Counted from the stretch's first letter, positions 49,999 through 59,881 are shown. The stretch is DNA of 64,000 nt from CAZUCU01 sp964618845 (GCA_964618845.1 CAZUCU010000002.1:1-64000), one strand, 5' to 3'. Notes: a model not told the origin generated them from the sequence alone. Translations and numbers: made by a program.

Positions 49999-50668
49999 CG
50001 TCTATCGCTTCTCCCACATCCTCCGCCTCAAGTATCGCGCTTCCAGAAACAAGCATATTTGCTCCCGCTTCGATAAGTCTTTTAGCTGTATCAAAATTTA
50101 CCGATCCATCGACTGCAATATCAATTTCCGGTTTCAATTTTCTGAGCCATTTTATTTTATCCAAAACTCTTTTATCAAACTCCTGATGTTGAAAACCAAT
50201 TTTTTCTATCCCCATAAACTGCACAAAATCTACAATTTCCAATAGTGGTCCAAGCTCTTTGTTCTCTGTTTTTGTTTGAATAGCAATTCCAACAGAAATT
50301 AAATTTTCATCTTTAATTTTTTTTATAAAACCGAATTTATCACCTTTTAAACTTTCTAAATGAAAAATTAAGGCACTGGCACCCGCAGAAATCCATTTTT
50401 GATACTCTACTTCTGGATTTGAAATCATCAAATCAATATCAAAATTAAAATCTTCCCAATATGGCATTCCTTCATCTTGTGAAATTATTTTTTCAAAATG
50501 TTTATTATCATTATAAGCATAAGGCCAACTTTTATTAGGAGTAAAAATTCCATCTGTTACATCTATCTGAACCCTTTTGACAATTCCTCTGACTTTGTAA
50601 AGTTGAGATTTTAAATTTTCAAAATCTTCTGGAATAATTGCAGGGATAACTTGTATTTCCTTATTCAT
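49985..50668 (-). CDS. Divergent ribulose-phosphate 3-epimerase
   Basis: 227 aa from MNKEIQVIPAI (50668). The TIM-barrel order of Rpe is clear: IPAIIPEDFENLKSQLYK, RVQIDVTDGIFTPN, DIDLMISNPE, FHLES, QFMGIEKIGFQHQEF, IAVDGSVNFDTAKRLIEAGA. Metal ligands differ: the first His is Gln, the second is Asp (IDLMI for VHLMV), while both Asp remain. The GFGGQ phosphate loop reads GFQHQ. Its place between rpiB and transketolase supports Rpe, but activity needs proof. Confidence 0.75.
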   Translation of the reverse strand: MNKEIQVIPAIIPEDFENLKSQLYKVRGIVKRVQIDVTDGIFTPNKSWPYAYNDNKHFEKIISQDEGMPYWEDFNFDIDLMISNPEVEYQKWISAGASALIFHLESLKGDKFGFIKKIKDENLISVGIAIQTKTENKELGPLLEIVDFVQFMGIEKIGFQHQEFDKRVLDKIKWLRKLKPEIDIAVDGSVNFDTAKRLIEAGANMLVSGSAILEAEDVGEAIDEIRN

Positions 50669-51200
50669 AATCGTGATGACAGTTGGGTCCATGAGTATGT
50701 CCTTGTTTACCAAACATCAATTGATCCAAGTGGTCAATTTTGTTAATTCTTCTAATGTGTCTCTTCTCTCCCAAAAAATTTGTATCAAGCCATTGTTCAA
50801 CTGCTTCCTTAGCTTCATCAATTGATAAAAATCTTGCTCCTAAACTTAAAATATTTGAATTGTTGTGAGTACGACCAAGCTCTATAATACTTTCATCTTT
50901 ATTTGTAGACTCACCATAATAAACTACGGCTCTAATTCTTGGGATTCTATTTGCCACAATCGCTTCACCTTGACCTGATCCTCCTAAAATTATCCCTACT
51001 GAATGTTCATCTTGTGACACTTCAAGCGCGACCGGTAAAACAAAATCAGGATAGTCATCATCCTCATCATATTCATAGGCACCGTGGTCTATAACTTCAT
51101 AATCTCTTATCTCTAAAAAATTTTTAATTTCTTCTTTCATCTCAAAACCAGCATGATCTGATCCAATGTGAACTTTTCTTATATCCTTTTGGTTATCCAT
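50661..51200 (-). CDS. rpiB: Ribose-5-phosphate isomerase B, Glu-type
   Basis: 179 aa. VHIGSDHAGFEMKEEIKNFL and IELGRTHNNSNILSLGARFL are RpiB blocks. The catalytic segment reads GIILGGSGQGEAIVANR, so the Cys of the E. coli type is absent and a Glu is present, as in actinobacterial RpiB. The C-terminus HTHGPNCHHD is His-rich and might bind metal. It overlaps the rpe start by 8 nt. Confidence 0.92.
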   Translation of the reverse strand: MDNQKDIRKVHIGSDHAGFEMKEEIKNFLEIRDYEVIDHGAYEYDEDDDYPDFVLPVALEVSQDEHSVGIILGGSGQGEAIVANRIPRIRAVVYYGESTNKDESIIELGRTHNNSNILSLGARFLSIDEAKEAVEQWLDTNFLGEKRHIRRINKIDHLDQLMFGKQGHTHGPNCHHDYE

Positions 51201-51324
51201 AAAATTGTTTTTTATTTTATTAAACTTAAGACCTTACTAATTCTTCCAAAATCATTGATGGATACTTTTATTTTATTATTATACCAAAAAACCTCTGATT
51301 TTGTGGATAAAAAGTAATAAAAGA

Positions 51325-52239
51325 CTAACTTTTCTTCCAAAAATTCATTCTTCCAAGATGTTCAAATTCTCTACCCAAAATTTCTGGCCAACGCGGTTTC
51401 ATTGGTTCAACTTTCGGTCTTATTTTATGCAAATTTCTTATACCATGCATCTCATCATTTTCTTGGGTTACTTGTTCTACATTATTGAAATTATGTTCAA
51501 AATATTCTTCTCCCAAAAAATCATATATAGTTTTCATGGTTTCTCGTGGTCTTGAAGTCAAATCATCAAAATCAACCAATAAAATCCTGTCCGCATAACC
51601 TCTTTTAAAAGCATCAATCAATCTGTTGTAAGCTAAACCAGCCGGTTGACCACCATCGAGCCAAGTTTTTATCCTTCCATCCAAAGTTTGAAAACCAAAA
51701 TAATTTGATCTTTCTTGAGCAAGTTGTCTATATGGTGCATTTTCTCTCCATAATTTTTCAAAAGAAGCAATAACATCTCTAATATCTCTGACTGGTGCAA
51801 GAATTTTTATTTTGTGACCAAGAACCGTCTCTGCCATTTCTATCTGCGAAAGCCACCCCCTTGATTTGTCAAATACAACTGGTTTATCAACATCAGCATA
51901 ATAGGAATCAAGAATCCCCCGCATTACTCTGATTAATGCTTCATCATTCGGAGCCGCTTGGAACTCTATCATTTGGCTCCAATTATTTCTCACAGCAAAC
52001 ATGACGTCCATTATTCCACTGGTCGCAGTTGCATGAAATCTTGGATTTTGTGCCAAAATATTTTCAAGAAGAGTAGATCCAGCCCTGGGCAATCCAGAAA
52101 CAAAATAATATTTTTTATCTATCTTCCTACTTACCCCAGAGTTGCCAAATTTTACAAGGCTTTCTACTTCTTGCTTCTCGCTCTTGTTTTGTGACTTTTG
52201 ACTTTTTACTTCTTGCTTCTCGCTTCTTGCTTTTTTCAT
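51325..52239 (-). CDS. Sulfotransferase-family protein with repeat-derived N-terminus
   Basis: 304 aa. The PAPS-binding loop SGLPRAGSTLLENILAQN (about residue 48) and the 3'-phosphate region DIRDVIASFEKLW are present. The first ~40 residues (KKARSEKQEVKSQKSQNKSE and onward) are lysine/serine/glutamate-rich and encoded by short repeats. It transfers sulfate, probably to a surface glycan or protein. It is followed after 5 bp by gatB in the opposite order of transcription, i.e. gatB is upstream. Confidence 0.85.
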   Translation of the reverse strand: MKKARSEKQEVKSQKSQNKSEKQEVESLVKFGNSGVSRKIDKKYYFVSGLPRAGSTLLENILAQNPRFHATATSGIMDVMFAVRNNWSQMIEFQAAPNDEALIRVMRGILDSYYADVDKPVVFDKSRGWLSQIEMAETVLGHKIKILAPVRDIRDVIASFEKLWRENAPYRQLAQERSNYFGFQTLDGRIKTWLDGGQPAGLAYNRLIDAFKRGYADRILLVDFDDLTSRPRETMKTIYDFLGEEYFEHNFNNVEQVTQENDEMHGIRNLHKIRPKVEPMKPRWPEILGREFEHLGRMNFWKKS

Positions 52240-52244
52240 AATAT

Positions 52245-53645
52245 TTAAATTAATTCCTTTAATAATTCTTGCACTTTGGCAGGATTGGCACTTCCCCTTG
52301 TTTCTCTCATAATTTGACCAACCAAAAATTGCAAAGCATTTTCTTTGCCATTTTTATATTCTACTACTATATTTTTATTTTCCGCGATCACTTTTTCTAT
52401 AATTGGTTTTAATTCTTTTGTGTTGTCTTTTTGAATTAAATTATTTTCTTGGGCATATTTTTGAGAATCTAGTGTGAGATCTTTGGTCATTAAAAGTAAA
52501 ATGTCTTTTGCTACACGCGAAGAAATTTTATTTTCAGAAAACATTTTTACAAGTTTTGCAAAATTGTTGACATCTGGCAAATTACCTCCATTTTTGATAA
52601 TAGAAACAATATCCGACAAAATAAAATTTGAAATATTTTGATAGGCATCCGATTCTTTTGCTACTTGTTCAAAAAAATTAGCAAGTTCTCTCTCAAAAAT
52701 AAAAATTTCTATGTCTGCATCTTTTATTCCATATTCACTTTTAAATCTTTCTCTTTTTTGTTGCGGAAGTTCTGGAAGCTCTCTTTTTATTTTTTCCAAA
52801 TCAAAAACTTCGTGTAGATACATTTTTGGTAAATCTGGTTCTGGAAAATATCTATAATCATCAGAAGTTTCTTTACGTCTTTGAGAAAAAGTTTTTCCTT
52901 TGCTTTCATCAAAACCCCGAGTTTCTTGAACAATTTCATTTCCTCTCCCCTCTTCCAAAAGTTTTGTCATTCTTTCAATTTCAATATTTATTGCTTTTTC
53001 AACAATCTTAAAAGAATTGAGATTCTTAATTTCAACTTTTATACCAAGTTTGTGAGGATCATTCGAAACAGAGATATTTGCTTCAACTCTCATTTCGCCT
53101 TTTTCCATATTTGCTTCTGCAACACCAAGATATCGCAAAATCATTTGAAGTTCTCTCGCAAAATCAGCTGCTTCTTTAGCAGAATGAATTACCGGTTCGG
53201 TTACAAGTTCCATAAGTGGGATTCCTGCTCGATTATAATCAATAAGAGAAAAATCTCCTCTATCGTGTTTTGATAACCCTGTATCTTCTTCCAAATGAAT
53301 CCTTGTAAGTTTAACTCCTTTTATTTCTCCACCAGAAACTATTGGATATTTATACTGTGAGATTTGATATCCTTTGGGGATATCCGGATAAAAATAATTT
53401 TTCCTGTCAAATTCAGTATAGTTTGAAATTTTTCCCCCAACAGCCAAACCAATTTTGATCATGTGTTCAACGGCTTTTTTATTTATTGTAGGCAAGGTGC
53501 CAGGATGTCCCACATCAACTGGATTTATATTAAAATTTGGTTTTCCCTCATCCGGATCATTTTTAGAATTAGAAAACATTTTGGTATTAGTCAGTAACTC
53601 CGCATGAATTTCAAGTCCTATTGTAGGAATATATTTTTGAGACAT
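52245..53645 (-). CDS. gatB: Aspartyl/glutamyl-tRNA amidotransferase subunit B
   Basis: 466 aa from MSQKYIPTIGLEIHAEL (53645). GLEIHAEL, PVDVGHPGTLPTINKKAVE, RKNYFYPDIPKGYQISQ and the family block DYNRAGIPLMELVTEP are present, followed by the tail domain. GatCAB converts Glu-tRNA-Gln or Asp-tRNA-Asn. A TAATAT box lies 6 nt before the ATG. gatA and gatC are not in the window. Confidence 0.96.
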   Translation of the reverse strand: MSQKYIPTIGLEIHAELLTNTKMFSNSKNDPDEGKPNFNINPVDVGHPGTLPTINKKAVEHMIKIGLAVGGKISNYTEFDRKNYFYPDIPKGYQISQYKYPIVSGGEIKGVKLTRIHLEEDTGLSKHDRGDFSLIDYNRAGIPLMELVTEPVIHSAKEAADFARELQMILRYLGVAEANMEKGEMRVEANISVSNDPHKLGIKVEIKNLNSFKIVEKAINIEIERMTKLLEEGRGNEIVQETRGFDESKGKTFSQRRKETSDDYRYFPEPDLPKMYLHEVFDLEKIKRELPELPQQKRERFKSEYGIKDADIEIFIFERELANFFEQVAKESDAYQNISNFILSDIVSIIKNGGNLPDVNNFAKLVKMFSENKISSRVAKDILLLMTKDLTLDSQKYAQENNLIQKDNTKELKPIIEKVIAENKNIVVEYKNGKENALQFLVGQIMRETRGSANPAKVQELLKELI

Positions 53646-53700
53646 AGGCAAATATTAACCTTTTTGAGATATTTATTCAATATCAAAAAATATGAAGGAA

Positions 53701-54909
53701 TTAGAAAGATGAAGAAATATTATAAATAGGTATCAATACAGAAGCCAGTAAAGTACCGACACCGACAGCAAGCAAAATAATCATTACGGGCTCAATAAGA
53801 CCAACCAAAGTATCAACCGCATTCGTTACTTCCCTCCTATAAAACTTCGCTAAAGTTCCCAAAATAGAACCCAGATTTCCTGTTTCTTCTCCTACTTTAA
53901 TCATCTGAATTAAAATACCAGGAAATTCCTCGTGTTTATCCATAGCAAAAGAAAGAGGCAAACCACCTCTCACATCTTCTATGGTTTTATCAATTGCCCT
54001 TAAGAAAACTTTATTGTCAATAACTGATCTAGTAAGTTCAAGCGCTTTTATCATCGGAATTCCAGAAGAAAGCATAGTATCCAAATTATCAGACAACCTA
54101 GATAAATATAATTTTTTATATAAATCCCCCAAATAAGGGATAGCAATTTTCATTTCGTCAAAAGTATCACTACCTGCACCCGTTCTCGCAAATTTTATTA
54201 AGAAAAATCCCCCCACAACAACTACCCCAAGCAAGAAAAAACCATAGCCAACAAAAAAGTCAGAAATCGCGATAACTATTTTCGTATAAATCGGAACATC
54301 TTGACCTGATTCAACCAAAATTTGGGAAATTTTAGGAATAACCATAGTCAACATCAAAATCATAACAGTAATAAAGGTAAAAATAATAAAACCGGGGTAA
54401 ATTAAGGCATTTTTTGCTTTTTGATTTACCTCATAAGTTCTGTCCAAATAATCTGCTAAAAATAAAAAGGTTTCATCAAGTCTCCCGGTTTCTTCACCTG
54501 CTTTCACCATAGAAACATAAAAAGAATTAAATACATCTTTATGTTTTTCCATTGAATCCGAAATGCTCATCCCCCCTTGTAAACTTTCAGCAATATCATT
54601 TAATTTTCTGGCAAGTTTTGGATTAGTGGTTTCAGAAGCCAACAATCTAAAGACCCTGAGCGCTGAAACTTGTGCCTCAAAAAGGGTTGCTAATTGTCTT
54701 GATAAAATAACAACATCTTTATTAGAAACCCTTTCCAGAAAAGAAATATTTGCGCCCAAAAATGAACCCTTACCCTCCTCATTAATCTCCGAAATAATAA
54801 AACCCCTTCTCTGAAGAGCACTTATAGCAACATCTACACTTATTGCTTCTATAGAACCCCCCTTAGGGGTCCCATCTTTATCTATTACTTTGTATTTGTA
54901 TAAAGCCAT
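53701..54909 (-). CDS. pilC: Type IV pilus inner-membrane platform protein PilC
   Basis: 402 aa of the GspF/PilC family. Two repeated GspF domains (LSRQLATLFEAQVSALRVFRL.. near 70 and LSDNLDTMLSSGIPMIKALE near 270), each followed by GEETG blocks, with three membrane helices. It anchors the pilus motor. Last gene of the pil operon on this strand. Confidence 0.94.
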   Translation of the reverse strand: MALYKYKVIDKDGTPKGGSIEAISVDVAISALQRRGFIISEINEEGKGSFLGANISFLERVSNKDVVILSRQLATLFEAQVSALRVFRLLASETTNPKLARKLNDIAESLQGGMSISDSMEKHKDVFNSFYVSMVKAGEETGRLDETFLFLADYLDRTYEVNQKAKNALIYPGFIIFTFITVMILMLTMVIPKISQILVESGQDVPIYTKIVIAISDFFVGYGFFLLGVVVVGGFFLIKFARTGAGSDTFDEMKIAIPYLGDLYKKLYLSRLSDNLDTMLSSGIPMIKALELTRSVIDNKVFLRAIDKTIEDVRGGLPLSFAMDKHEEFPGILIQMIKVGEETGNLGSILGTLAKFYRREVTNAVDTLVGLIEPVMIILLAVGVGTLLASVLIPIYNISSSF

Positions 54910-54912
54910 ATT

Positions 54913-55974
54913 TTACAACATTTTTTGTAATACATTTGGTCTAAATGAATATTTATAAGCATCATCTGCAGAAATTTCACCCTTTCTAACCAAATCAGCC
55001 AAAACCCTATTCATATCTACCATTCCAGACTGAGATCCTGTCTCTATAACAGTATCTATTTCAAAAGTTCTTTTTTCTCTGATAAGATTAGCCACTGCAT
55101 TATTATTTATAAGCAACTCATAAGCAGGAATTAGACCACCAGAAATTCGTGGAAGTAATCTCTGAGAAAAAATCCCGATGAGTGAACTTGCTAATTGTAG
55201 ACGAATTTGATCTTGCTGTTCTGCGGGAAAAGAGTCGATAATTCTATCAATTGTTTGAGAAGCGGTATTGGTATGAAGAGTAGAAAAAACCAAATGACCA
55301 GTTTCTGCCGCTGTAACTGCGGCTGCAATAGTATCCTTCCCCCTCATTTCACCAACCAAAATAACATCAACATCTTGTCTAAAGGTTCCCAAAAGTCCTG
55401 ACTCAAAACTTTTTGTATCAGTTGGAACCTCTCTTTGGTCTATTATTGAATTTTTTTGTTCATAAACATATTCGATTGGTTTTTCGATAGTTATTATGTG
55501 TTCTGTTCTTTCTTGATTAATAAGTTCAACCATCGCTGCCAAAGTAGTAGATTTGCCCTGACCAACAGGTCCAACACACAAGAAAAATCCCTGTTTTTTT
55601 CTGGCAAAATCCATTAAAATTTCTGGTAATCCAAGTTCAGAAATTGATCTAATATTTTTAGGGATTAACCTCATAACCACACCAATTTTCCCTTGTTGAA
55701 TAAAGGCACTTCCTCTGAATCTATTTCCATCAATATTTTGATGGGCAAAATCAAACTCTTTTGTTTCGATAAATTCTTGGTAATCTTTTTCGGATATTAA
55801 TTCCTTTAACATTCCGGAAGTATCTACCTCGGTCAAAGCAGGATAGTCCATCAACGGAATTAGGTCTTGGTTTACTCTAATAATTGGATGCCTCTCCTCA
55901 GAAAAATGAAGATCTGAACCATTTTGTTTTATGACGCTATCAATTAATTCTTGTAGGGTTTTTTTATAATTCAT
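54913..55974 (-). CDS. pilT: Pilus retraction ATPase PilT
   Basis: 353 aa. Walker A GPVGQGKSTTLAAM (Gln in place of the usual Ser), Asp box EKPIEYVYEQK, Walker B VDVILVGEMRGKD and His box ETGHLVFSTLHTNTA. PilT drives pilus disassembly for twitching and DNA uptake. Confidence 0.95.
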   Translation of the reverse strand: MNYKKTLQELIDSVIKQNGSDLHFSEERHPIIRVNQDLIPLMDYPALTEVDTSGMLKELISEKDYQEFIETKEFDFAHQNIDGNRFRGSAFIQQGKIGVVMRLIPKNIRSISELGLPEILMDFARKKQGFFLCVGPVGQGKSTTLAAMVELINQERTEHIITIEKPIEYVYEQKNSIIDQREVPTDTKSFESGLLGTFRQDVDVILVGEMRGKDTIAAAVTAAETGHLVFSTLHTNTASQTIDRIIDSFPAEQQDQIRLQLASSLIGIFSQRLLPRISGGLIPAYELLINNNAVANLIREKRTFEIDTVIETGSQSGMVDMNRVLADLVRKGEISADDAYKYSFRPNVLQKML

Positions 55975-55977
55975 AAT

Positions 55978-56361
55978 TTAAAAATTACTAATTCTTTTTA
56001 CTTCTTCTACAACTTCTGATGGTGTTTTCAAGGCTTTGACGATATAACCATCTACTCCAAACTCTTTAGATTTATCAATATCTTGTGCTTCACCTTGATT
56101 ACTCAAAACTATTGTCTTGGCATTTGGAATATAATTTTTCTCTTTTATATGTTTCATTAACACCCAACCATCTTCAATGGGCATAATAATATCAAATAAC
56201 AAAACATCCGGGCTATAACCACTTTCTAATTTTTCTAATGCTTCTTTGGTACTACCAGTACTATCAACCTCAAAACCATTAGAAAGAAACTTCGTCACAT
56301 ACATTTGTCTTAAAAACATATCATCATCAACTATTAATATTTTTTTTGCATTTTTATCCAT
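55978..56361 (-). CDS. Single-domain CheY-like response regulator
   Basis: 127 aa receiver with DDDMFLRQMY, phospho-Asp in DVLLFDIIMPIEDG, and VLSNQGEAQD...GYIVKALKTPSEV for the Thr/Lys positions (the Lys is retained as VKA). It lies between pilB and pilT, suggesting control of pilus motors. No kinase is nearby. Confidence 0.9.
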   Translation of the reverse strand: MDKNAKKILIVDDDMFLRQMYVTKFLSNGFEVDSTGSTKEALEKLESGYSPDVLLFDIIMPIEDGWVLMKHIKEKNYIPNAKTIVLSNQGEAQDIDKSKEFGVDGYIVKALKTPSEVVEEVKRISNF

Positions 56362-56387
56362 AGTAATAAAATTATATCATTAAAATC

Positions 56388-58106
56388 TTAAAGTGTATTA
56401 ATTTCTTCAAATGAAATCGTCTTTCTCAAACATTTTATTATTGCATCTTCTTTCATTGTAATTAAACCATATTTTCTTGCAACGTCATAAATTGCAGATT
56501 CAATAGGATTTTCCAAAATGACTTTTTCCATTTCTCTGTTCATCATAAACATTTCAAAAACCGCCTCTCTGCCTCTGGTACCATTTGGACATTCTGCGTT
56601 AGGTTTAATTTTAAGATATTCTATTTCATTAAGAGGTAGGTCTTTTTTAAATTCTTCTGGTAAATCTTTGAAAGATAATTCAATCATTGATTTAAAGCTC
56701 CCATCAACCTTAACTAGTTCTCCGGAATTTGGACAAATTTTTCTAACCAATCTTTGAGCAATACCCAAAATCAAAGTTGGGGGAATTAAATATGGATCAA
56801 CGCCCATATCAATTAGTCGAGGAACTATACCAGAGGCCGTATTCGTGTGAACAGTCGAAAAAACCAAATGTCCAGTCAAAGCAGCTTGGATTGCCAATTT
56901 GGCGGTTTCTCCATCTCTAATCTCCCCCACCATTATAATATCTGGGTCTTGTCTGAGTGTAGTTCTCAAACCATTTGCAAAAGTGTAATCAATATCTGCT
57001 CTAATTTGAGATTGAGAGACCCCATTGATTGAATATTCTATAGGATCTTCCAAAGATAAAACATTTTTTGTTTCAGTATCCAATTTTTTTAGAAAGGAAT
57101 ATAGGGTGGTTGATTTTCCAGATCCTGTTGGTCCAGATATTAAAATCATTCCAAATGGTCTTGAAATAGAATCCATTATCATATCATAATTTTTTTTAGA
57201 TAATCCGAGTTCTTCTAAACTTTTTATTCCTTTAAATTGATCCAAAATTCTCATAACAACTTTCTCTCCATTATTTGTTGGAAAAGTAGAAACACGAAAA
57301 TCAATTTTTCTGTTATCAATCTTTGCTGTAAATCTGTTATCTTGAGGTTTTCTTTTTTCATCCAATCTCATCTTTGAAAGAATTTTCACCCTGGCCACAA
57401 CCGCATCTAAAACCTTTAAAGGTAAAGTTAAACTGGTATTTAAAATACCATCAACCCTAAATCTAACTCTAACTTTATCTGACATTGGTTCTATGTGAAT
57501 ATCAGAAGCACCGCCCTCGACGGCATACAATAATATTGTTGCAACAATTTTTGTAACAGGAGCATCTTCAAATAATTTAATCTCCTCTCCTTTTTTGTTT
57601 TCTTGTATTTGTTTTCTAATTTCTTTTTCCTCTTCTGTAAAATCAGTTTCGAGTTCGGTTAAAGCTTTAGTTACTTGACCCGATAAACCCTTATAAACAT
57701 CCAAAATTCTTCCAAAATCTTCTTCGGAAATTAAATATAATTTGAAAGGTAAATTTTCCTTTGAGGAAATAAAATTTAATGCGTCACGAGCTTCAATATT
57801 ATCTGGATTTACAATACCAATTTCCAAAAAACCATCCTTCACACCAATTGGCACAATTTTATAATGGACAGCTGATTCCTCTGGAACATATTTTAAAATT
57901 TCAAAAGGGACATCCAAATCAGCCAGATTTCTAAATGGAACTCCAAAGTATTCCCCCTTTTTCCCCAAAATTTCTTGCTTATCCATTCCCATATCAAGAA
58001 GAAACCCCTCAAGAGTAGTTTCTCCATTTTTTATTTTTTCTTTAACAACAGGAACTTGTCCTTCAGAAATAATATTTTGACTTGCCAAAAAATTTATGAA
58101 ACTCAT
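56388..58106 (-). CDS. pilB: Pilus assembly ATPase PilB
   Basis: 572 aa of the GspE family. N-terminal domain (1-150), then Walker A GPTGSGKSTTLYSF, Asp box LEDPIEYSI, Walker B PDIIMVGEIRDGETA and His box LTGHLVFSTVHTNTA. The tetra-Cys zinc motif of many GspE proteins is reduced: only two Cys (RKICPNS, NAECPNG) remain. It powers pilus extension. Confidence 0.95.
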   Translation of the reverse strand: MSFINFLASQNIISEGQVPVVKEKIKNGETTLEGFLLDMGMDKQEILGKKGEYFGVPFRNLADLDVPFEILKYVPEESAVHYKIVPIGVKDGFLEIGIVNPDNIEARDALNFISSKENLPFKLYLISEEDFGRILDVYKGLSGQVTKALTELETDFTEEEKEIRKQIQENKKGEEIKLFEDAPVTKIVATILLYAVEGGASDIHIEPMSDKVRVRFRVDGILNTSLTLPLKVLDAVVARVKILSKMRLDEKRKPQDNRFTAKIDNRKIDFRVSTFPTNNGEKVVMRILDQFKGIKSLEELGLSKKNYDMIMDSISRPFGMILISGPTGSGKSTTLYSFLKKLDTETKNVLSLEDPIEYSINGVSQSQIRADIDYTFANGLRTTLRQDPDIIMVGEIRDGETAKLAIQAALTGHLVFSTVHTNTASGIVPRLIDMGVDPYLIPPTLILGIAQRLVRKICPNSGELVKVDGSFKSMIELSFKDLPEEFKKDLPLNEIEYLKIKPNAECPNGTRGREAVFEMFMMNREMEKVILENPIESAIYDVARKYGLITMKEDAIIKCLRKTISFEEINTL

Positions 58107-58148
58107 GTTTTAAAAAAATTATAAAATTCCTCTCAACAAATTTTAATT

Positions 58149-58592
58149 TTATGATGAAGAAGAAGTTGCGGTGCTAGTAGCATTCGTAATATTAGGGAGT
58201 GAAATATTATTATTTTGAACAGCAGTTGGATCACCAATTATTGGAATCCTGCTTGAAGAATAATTTACAGATGTATCACTAAGGGGGGCGAATGGGTTTT
58301 TTCGACCAACGGGTTGGGCCAAAATCGGTTCACTTCTATCTTCAAGTGAAACAAATACTGGGTTTGAAAAAACAGCTTTGTCTAATCTGAGTAACTCTAT
58401 TTGAAGCAGTGCTTGCGTAATCTGTTGGCCCAAAATTTTTGTTTCTTCAACCGATCTGGACGAACCCAATGTATTTGTACTGCTTATTAAAGTATCTTTT
58501 TCTTCAGATTTTTTGAAAAATACAGAGTAAGCAATAAAAGCAAGTACCAATATGATAACAATTATTATTATTTTTTTAAGTTTCGGTGTCAT
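58149..58592 (-). CDS. PilP-like pilus accessory protein
   Basis: 147 aa. One N-terminal membrane helix, a Ser/Thr-rich linker, and GRKNPFAPL, the motif around which PilP-type lipoproteins are built. The C-terminus is Ser/Thr-rich. Placed by context between PilO-like and pilB. Family call is tentative. Confidence 0.55.
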   Translation of the reverse strand: MTPKLKKIIIIVIILVLAFIAYSVFFKKSEEKDTLISSTNTLGSSRSVEETKILGQQITQALLQIELLRLDKAVFSNPVFVSLEDRSEPILAQPVGRKNPFAPLSDTSVNYSSSRIPIIGDPTAVQNNNISLPNITNATSTATSSSS

Positions 58593-58593
58593 A

Positions 58594-59181
58594 TTATTTT
58601 AACCAATAAGTTTCCAAAGTAACTCTATAATTATAAAAAACGCTATCAACATCTCCTCCCGAAATTTCTATGCTTCTGATATCGACCAACCTAAGCGATT
58701 CTTCCAAAGCCATTAGGAAATCATTGAAATTGTCATATGTTGTAGACACAGAAAATGAGAAAGTTAAAACTCCAATTTTGGATTCATCTGGATATTCCAA
58801 TTCATTTTTTTCTATAATTCCTTCAAACTCTGCATCAGAGGCAGAAATTATATTTTCTTCCGCTTTTGACCCAATAACAAAGTTAGTAATTTCAATTTGT
58901 TTTCTGTCTGCAATATTTTGAATATCAATTATCAGTCTAACATTGTCAATTGTATTTGGTAAAAGTTTTTCTAATCTTTCTCTTTCGCTTTCTGAAATAT
59001 TTTTATATTTTTCTCTGAGGTCTTCTCTGCTATCACTCAATTTTTTACCGAGATCTAAAGTTTTGTTATTTTCTGTAATTTCCGCTTGTAATATTTTTAT
59101 TTCGTCTGTTTTCGGTTCAATCAAAAAGAAGAAAACTCCTATTGATACCAGTATTAAAATGAATGCACTTAAATTTTTCAT
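58594..59181 (-). CDS. PilO-like pilus alignment protein
   Basis: 195 aa: one N-terminal helix, a coiled coil (about 30-75), and a ferredoxin-like domain with TFSFSVSTTYDNFNDFLMAL and SIEISGGDVD, typical of PilO. With PilN it forms the periplasmic or extracytoplasmic alignment complex. Confidence 0.75.
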   Translation of the reverse strand: MKNLSAFILILVSIGVFFFLIEPKTDEIKILQAEITENNKTLDLGKKLSDSREDLREKYKNISESERERLEKLLPNTIDNVRLIIDIQNIADRKQIEITNFVIGSKAEENIISASDAEFEGIIEKNELEYPDESKIGVLTFSFSVSTTYDNFNDFLMALEESLRLVDIRSIEISGGDVDSVFYNYRVTLETYWLK

Positions 59182-59182
59182 A

Positions 59183-59842
59183 CTAATTTTGATTTGAGTT
59201 AGAGGAAGTATTTATCGGCAGAGTAGATTTATAAAGAACAACCCTCGGATCTAAAATTGCGCTAAAGGTAAAAGTAACAGTACCCTTTTGTATATTAGGT
59301 TGCAAATCAGAAAATAAAATATTTTTCATAACTTGACTTTTACCAAATGAATCTGATTGTAAGACAATTGATTCAAACCCTGTTTTTTTCTCATTATTAT
59401 TATCTGCCTCTCCATTTCCGGTTATTTGAATTTTACCATCTTTAGTATCGGTAAAAGTGAACTTATTAAAAGAAACAGATTGGAGTGTATATTCCTCAAG
59501 TAAAGAAAATAAAGCCGAAGGAGATAAGTGATTATTCAATAATCTTTCTACATTAACCATTCTCGAATCTAATCGACTTGCGTCATTAATAAACTTCTCA
59601 TCAAACTCATCTTTAATTTTTCTCATAGATTCAATTTGTGACTCAATTCTTCTCTGCAAAGCAAACTTATAGAAAAAAACTCCAGCAAAACCCGCAACAG
59701 TAATTATAAAAATCAGAAATGCTATTATAGTGAAAAAACTTCTAATTTTTGTTTTCCGAGATTGAACAGGAAAAATATTTGACGATGTCTCAATAGGTTT
59801 TTTGGGTATAAAAGATGTTTTTGTTTCTCCTTGCATATTCAT
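59183..59842 (-). CDS. PilN-like pilus alignment protein
   Basis: 219 aa: a 35-residue cytoplasmic N-terminus, one helix (about 37-57), a coiled coil (about 60-105) and a domain with SPSALFSLLEEYTLQSVSFN. It starts after pilM and precedes the PilO-like gene by 1 nt. Function inferred from position and architecture. Confidence 0.72.
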   Translation of the reverse strand: MNMQGETKTSFIPKKPIETSSNIFPVQSRKTKIRSFFTIIAFLIFIITVAGFAGVFFYKFALQRRIESQIESMRKIKDEFDEKFINDASRLDSRMVNVERLLNNHLSPSALFSLLEEYTLQSVSFNKFTFTDTKDGKIQITGNGEADNNNEKKTGFESIVLQSDSFGKSQVMKNILFSDLQPNIQKGTVTFTFSAILDPRVVLYKSTLPINTSSNSNQN

Positions 59843-59881
59843 CTAATATTATATATATATTTTTTATTAACAACAACAAAG

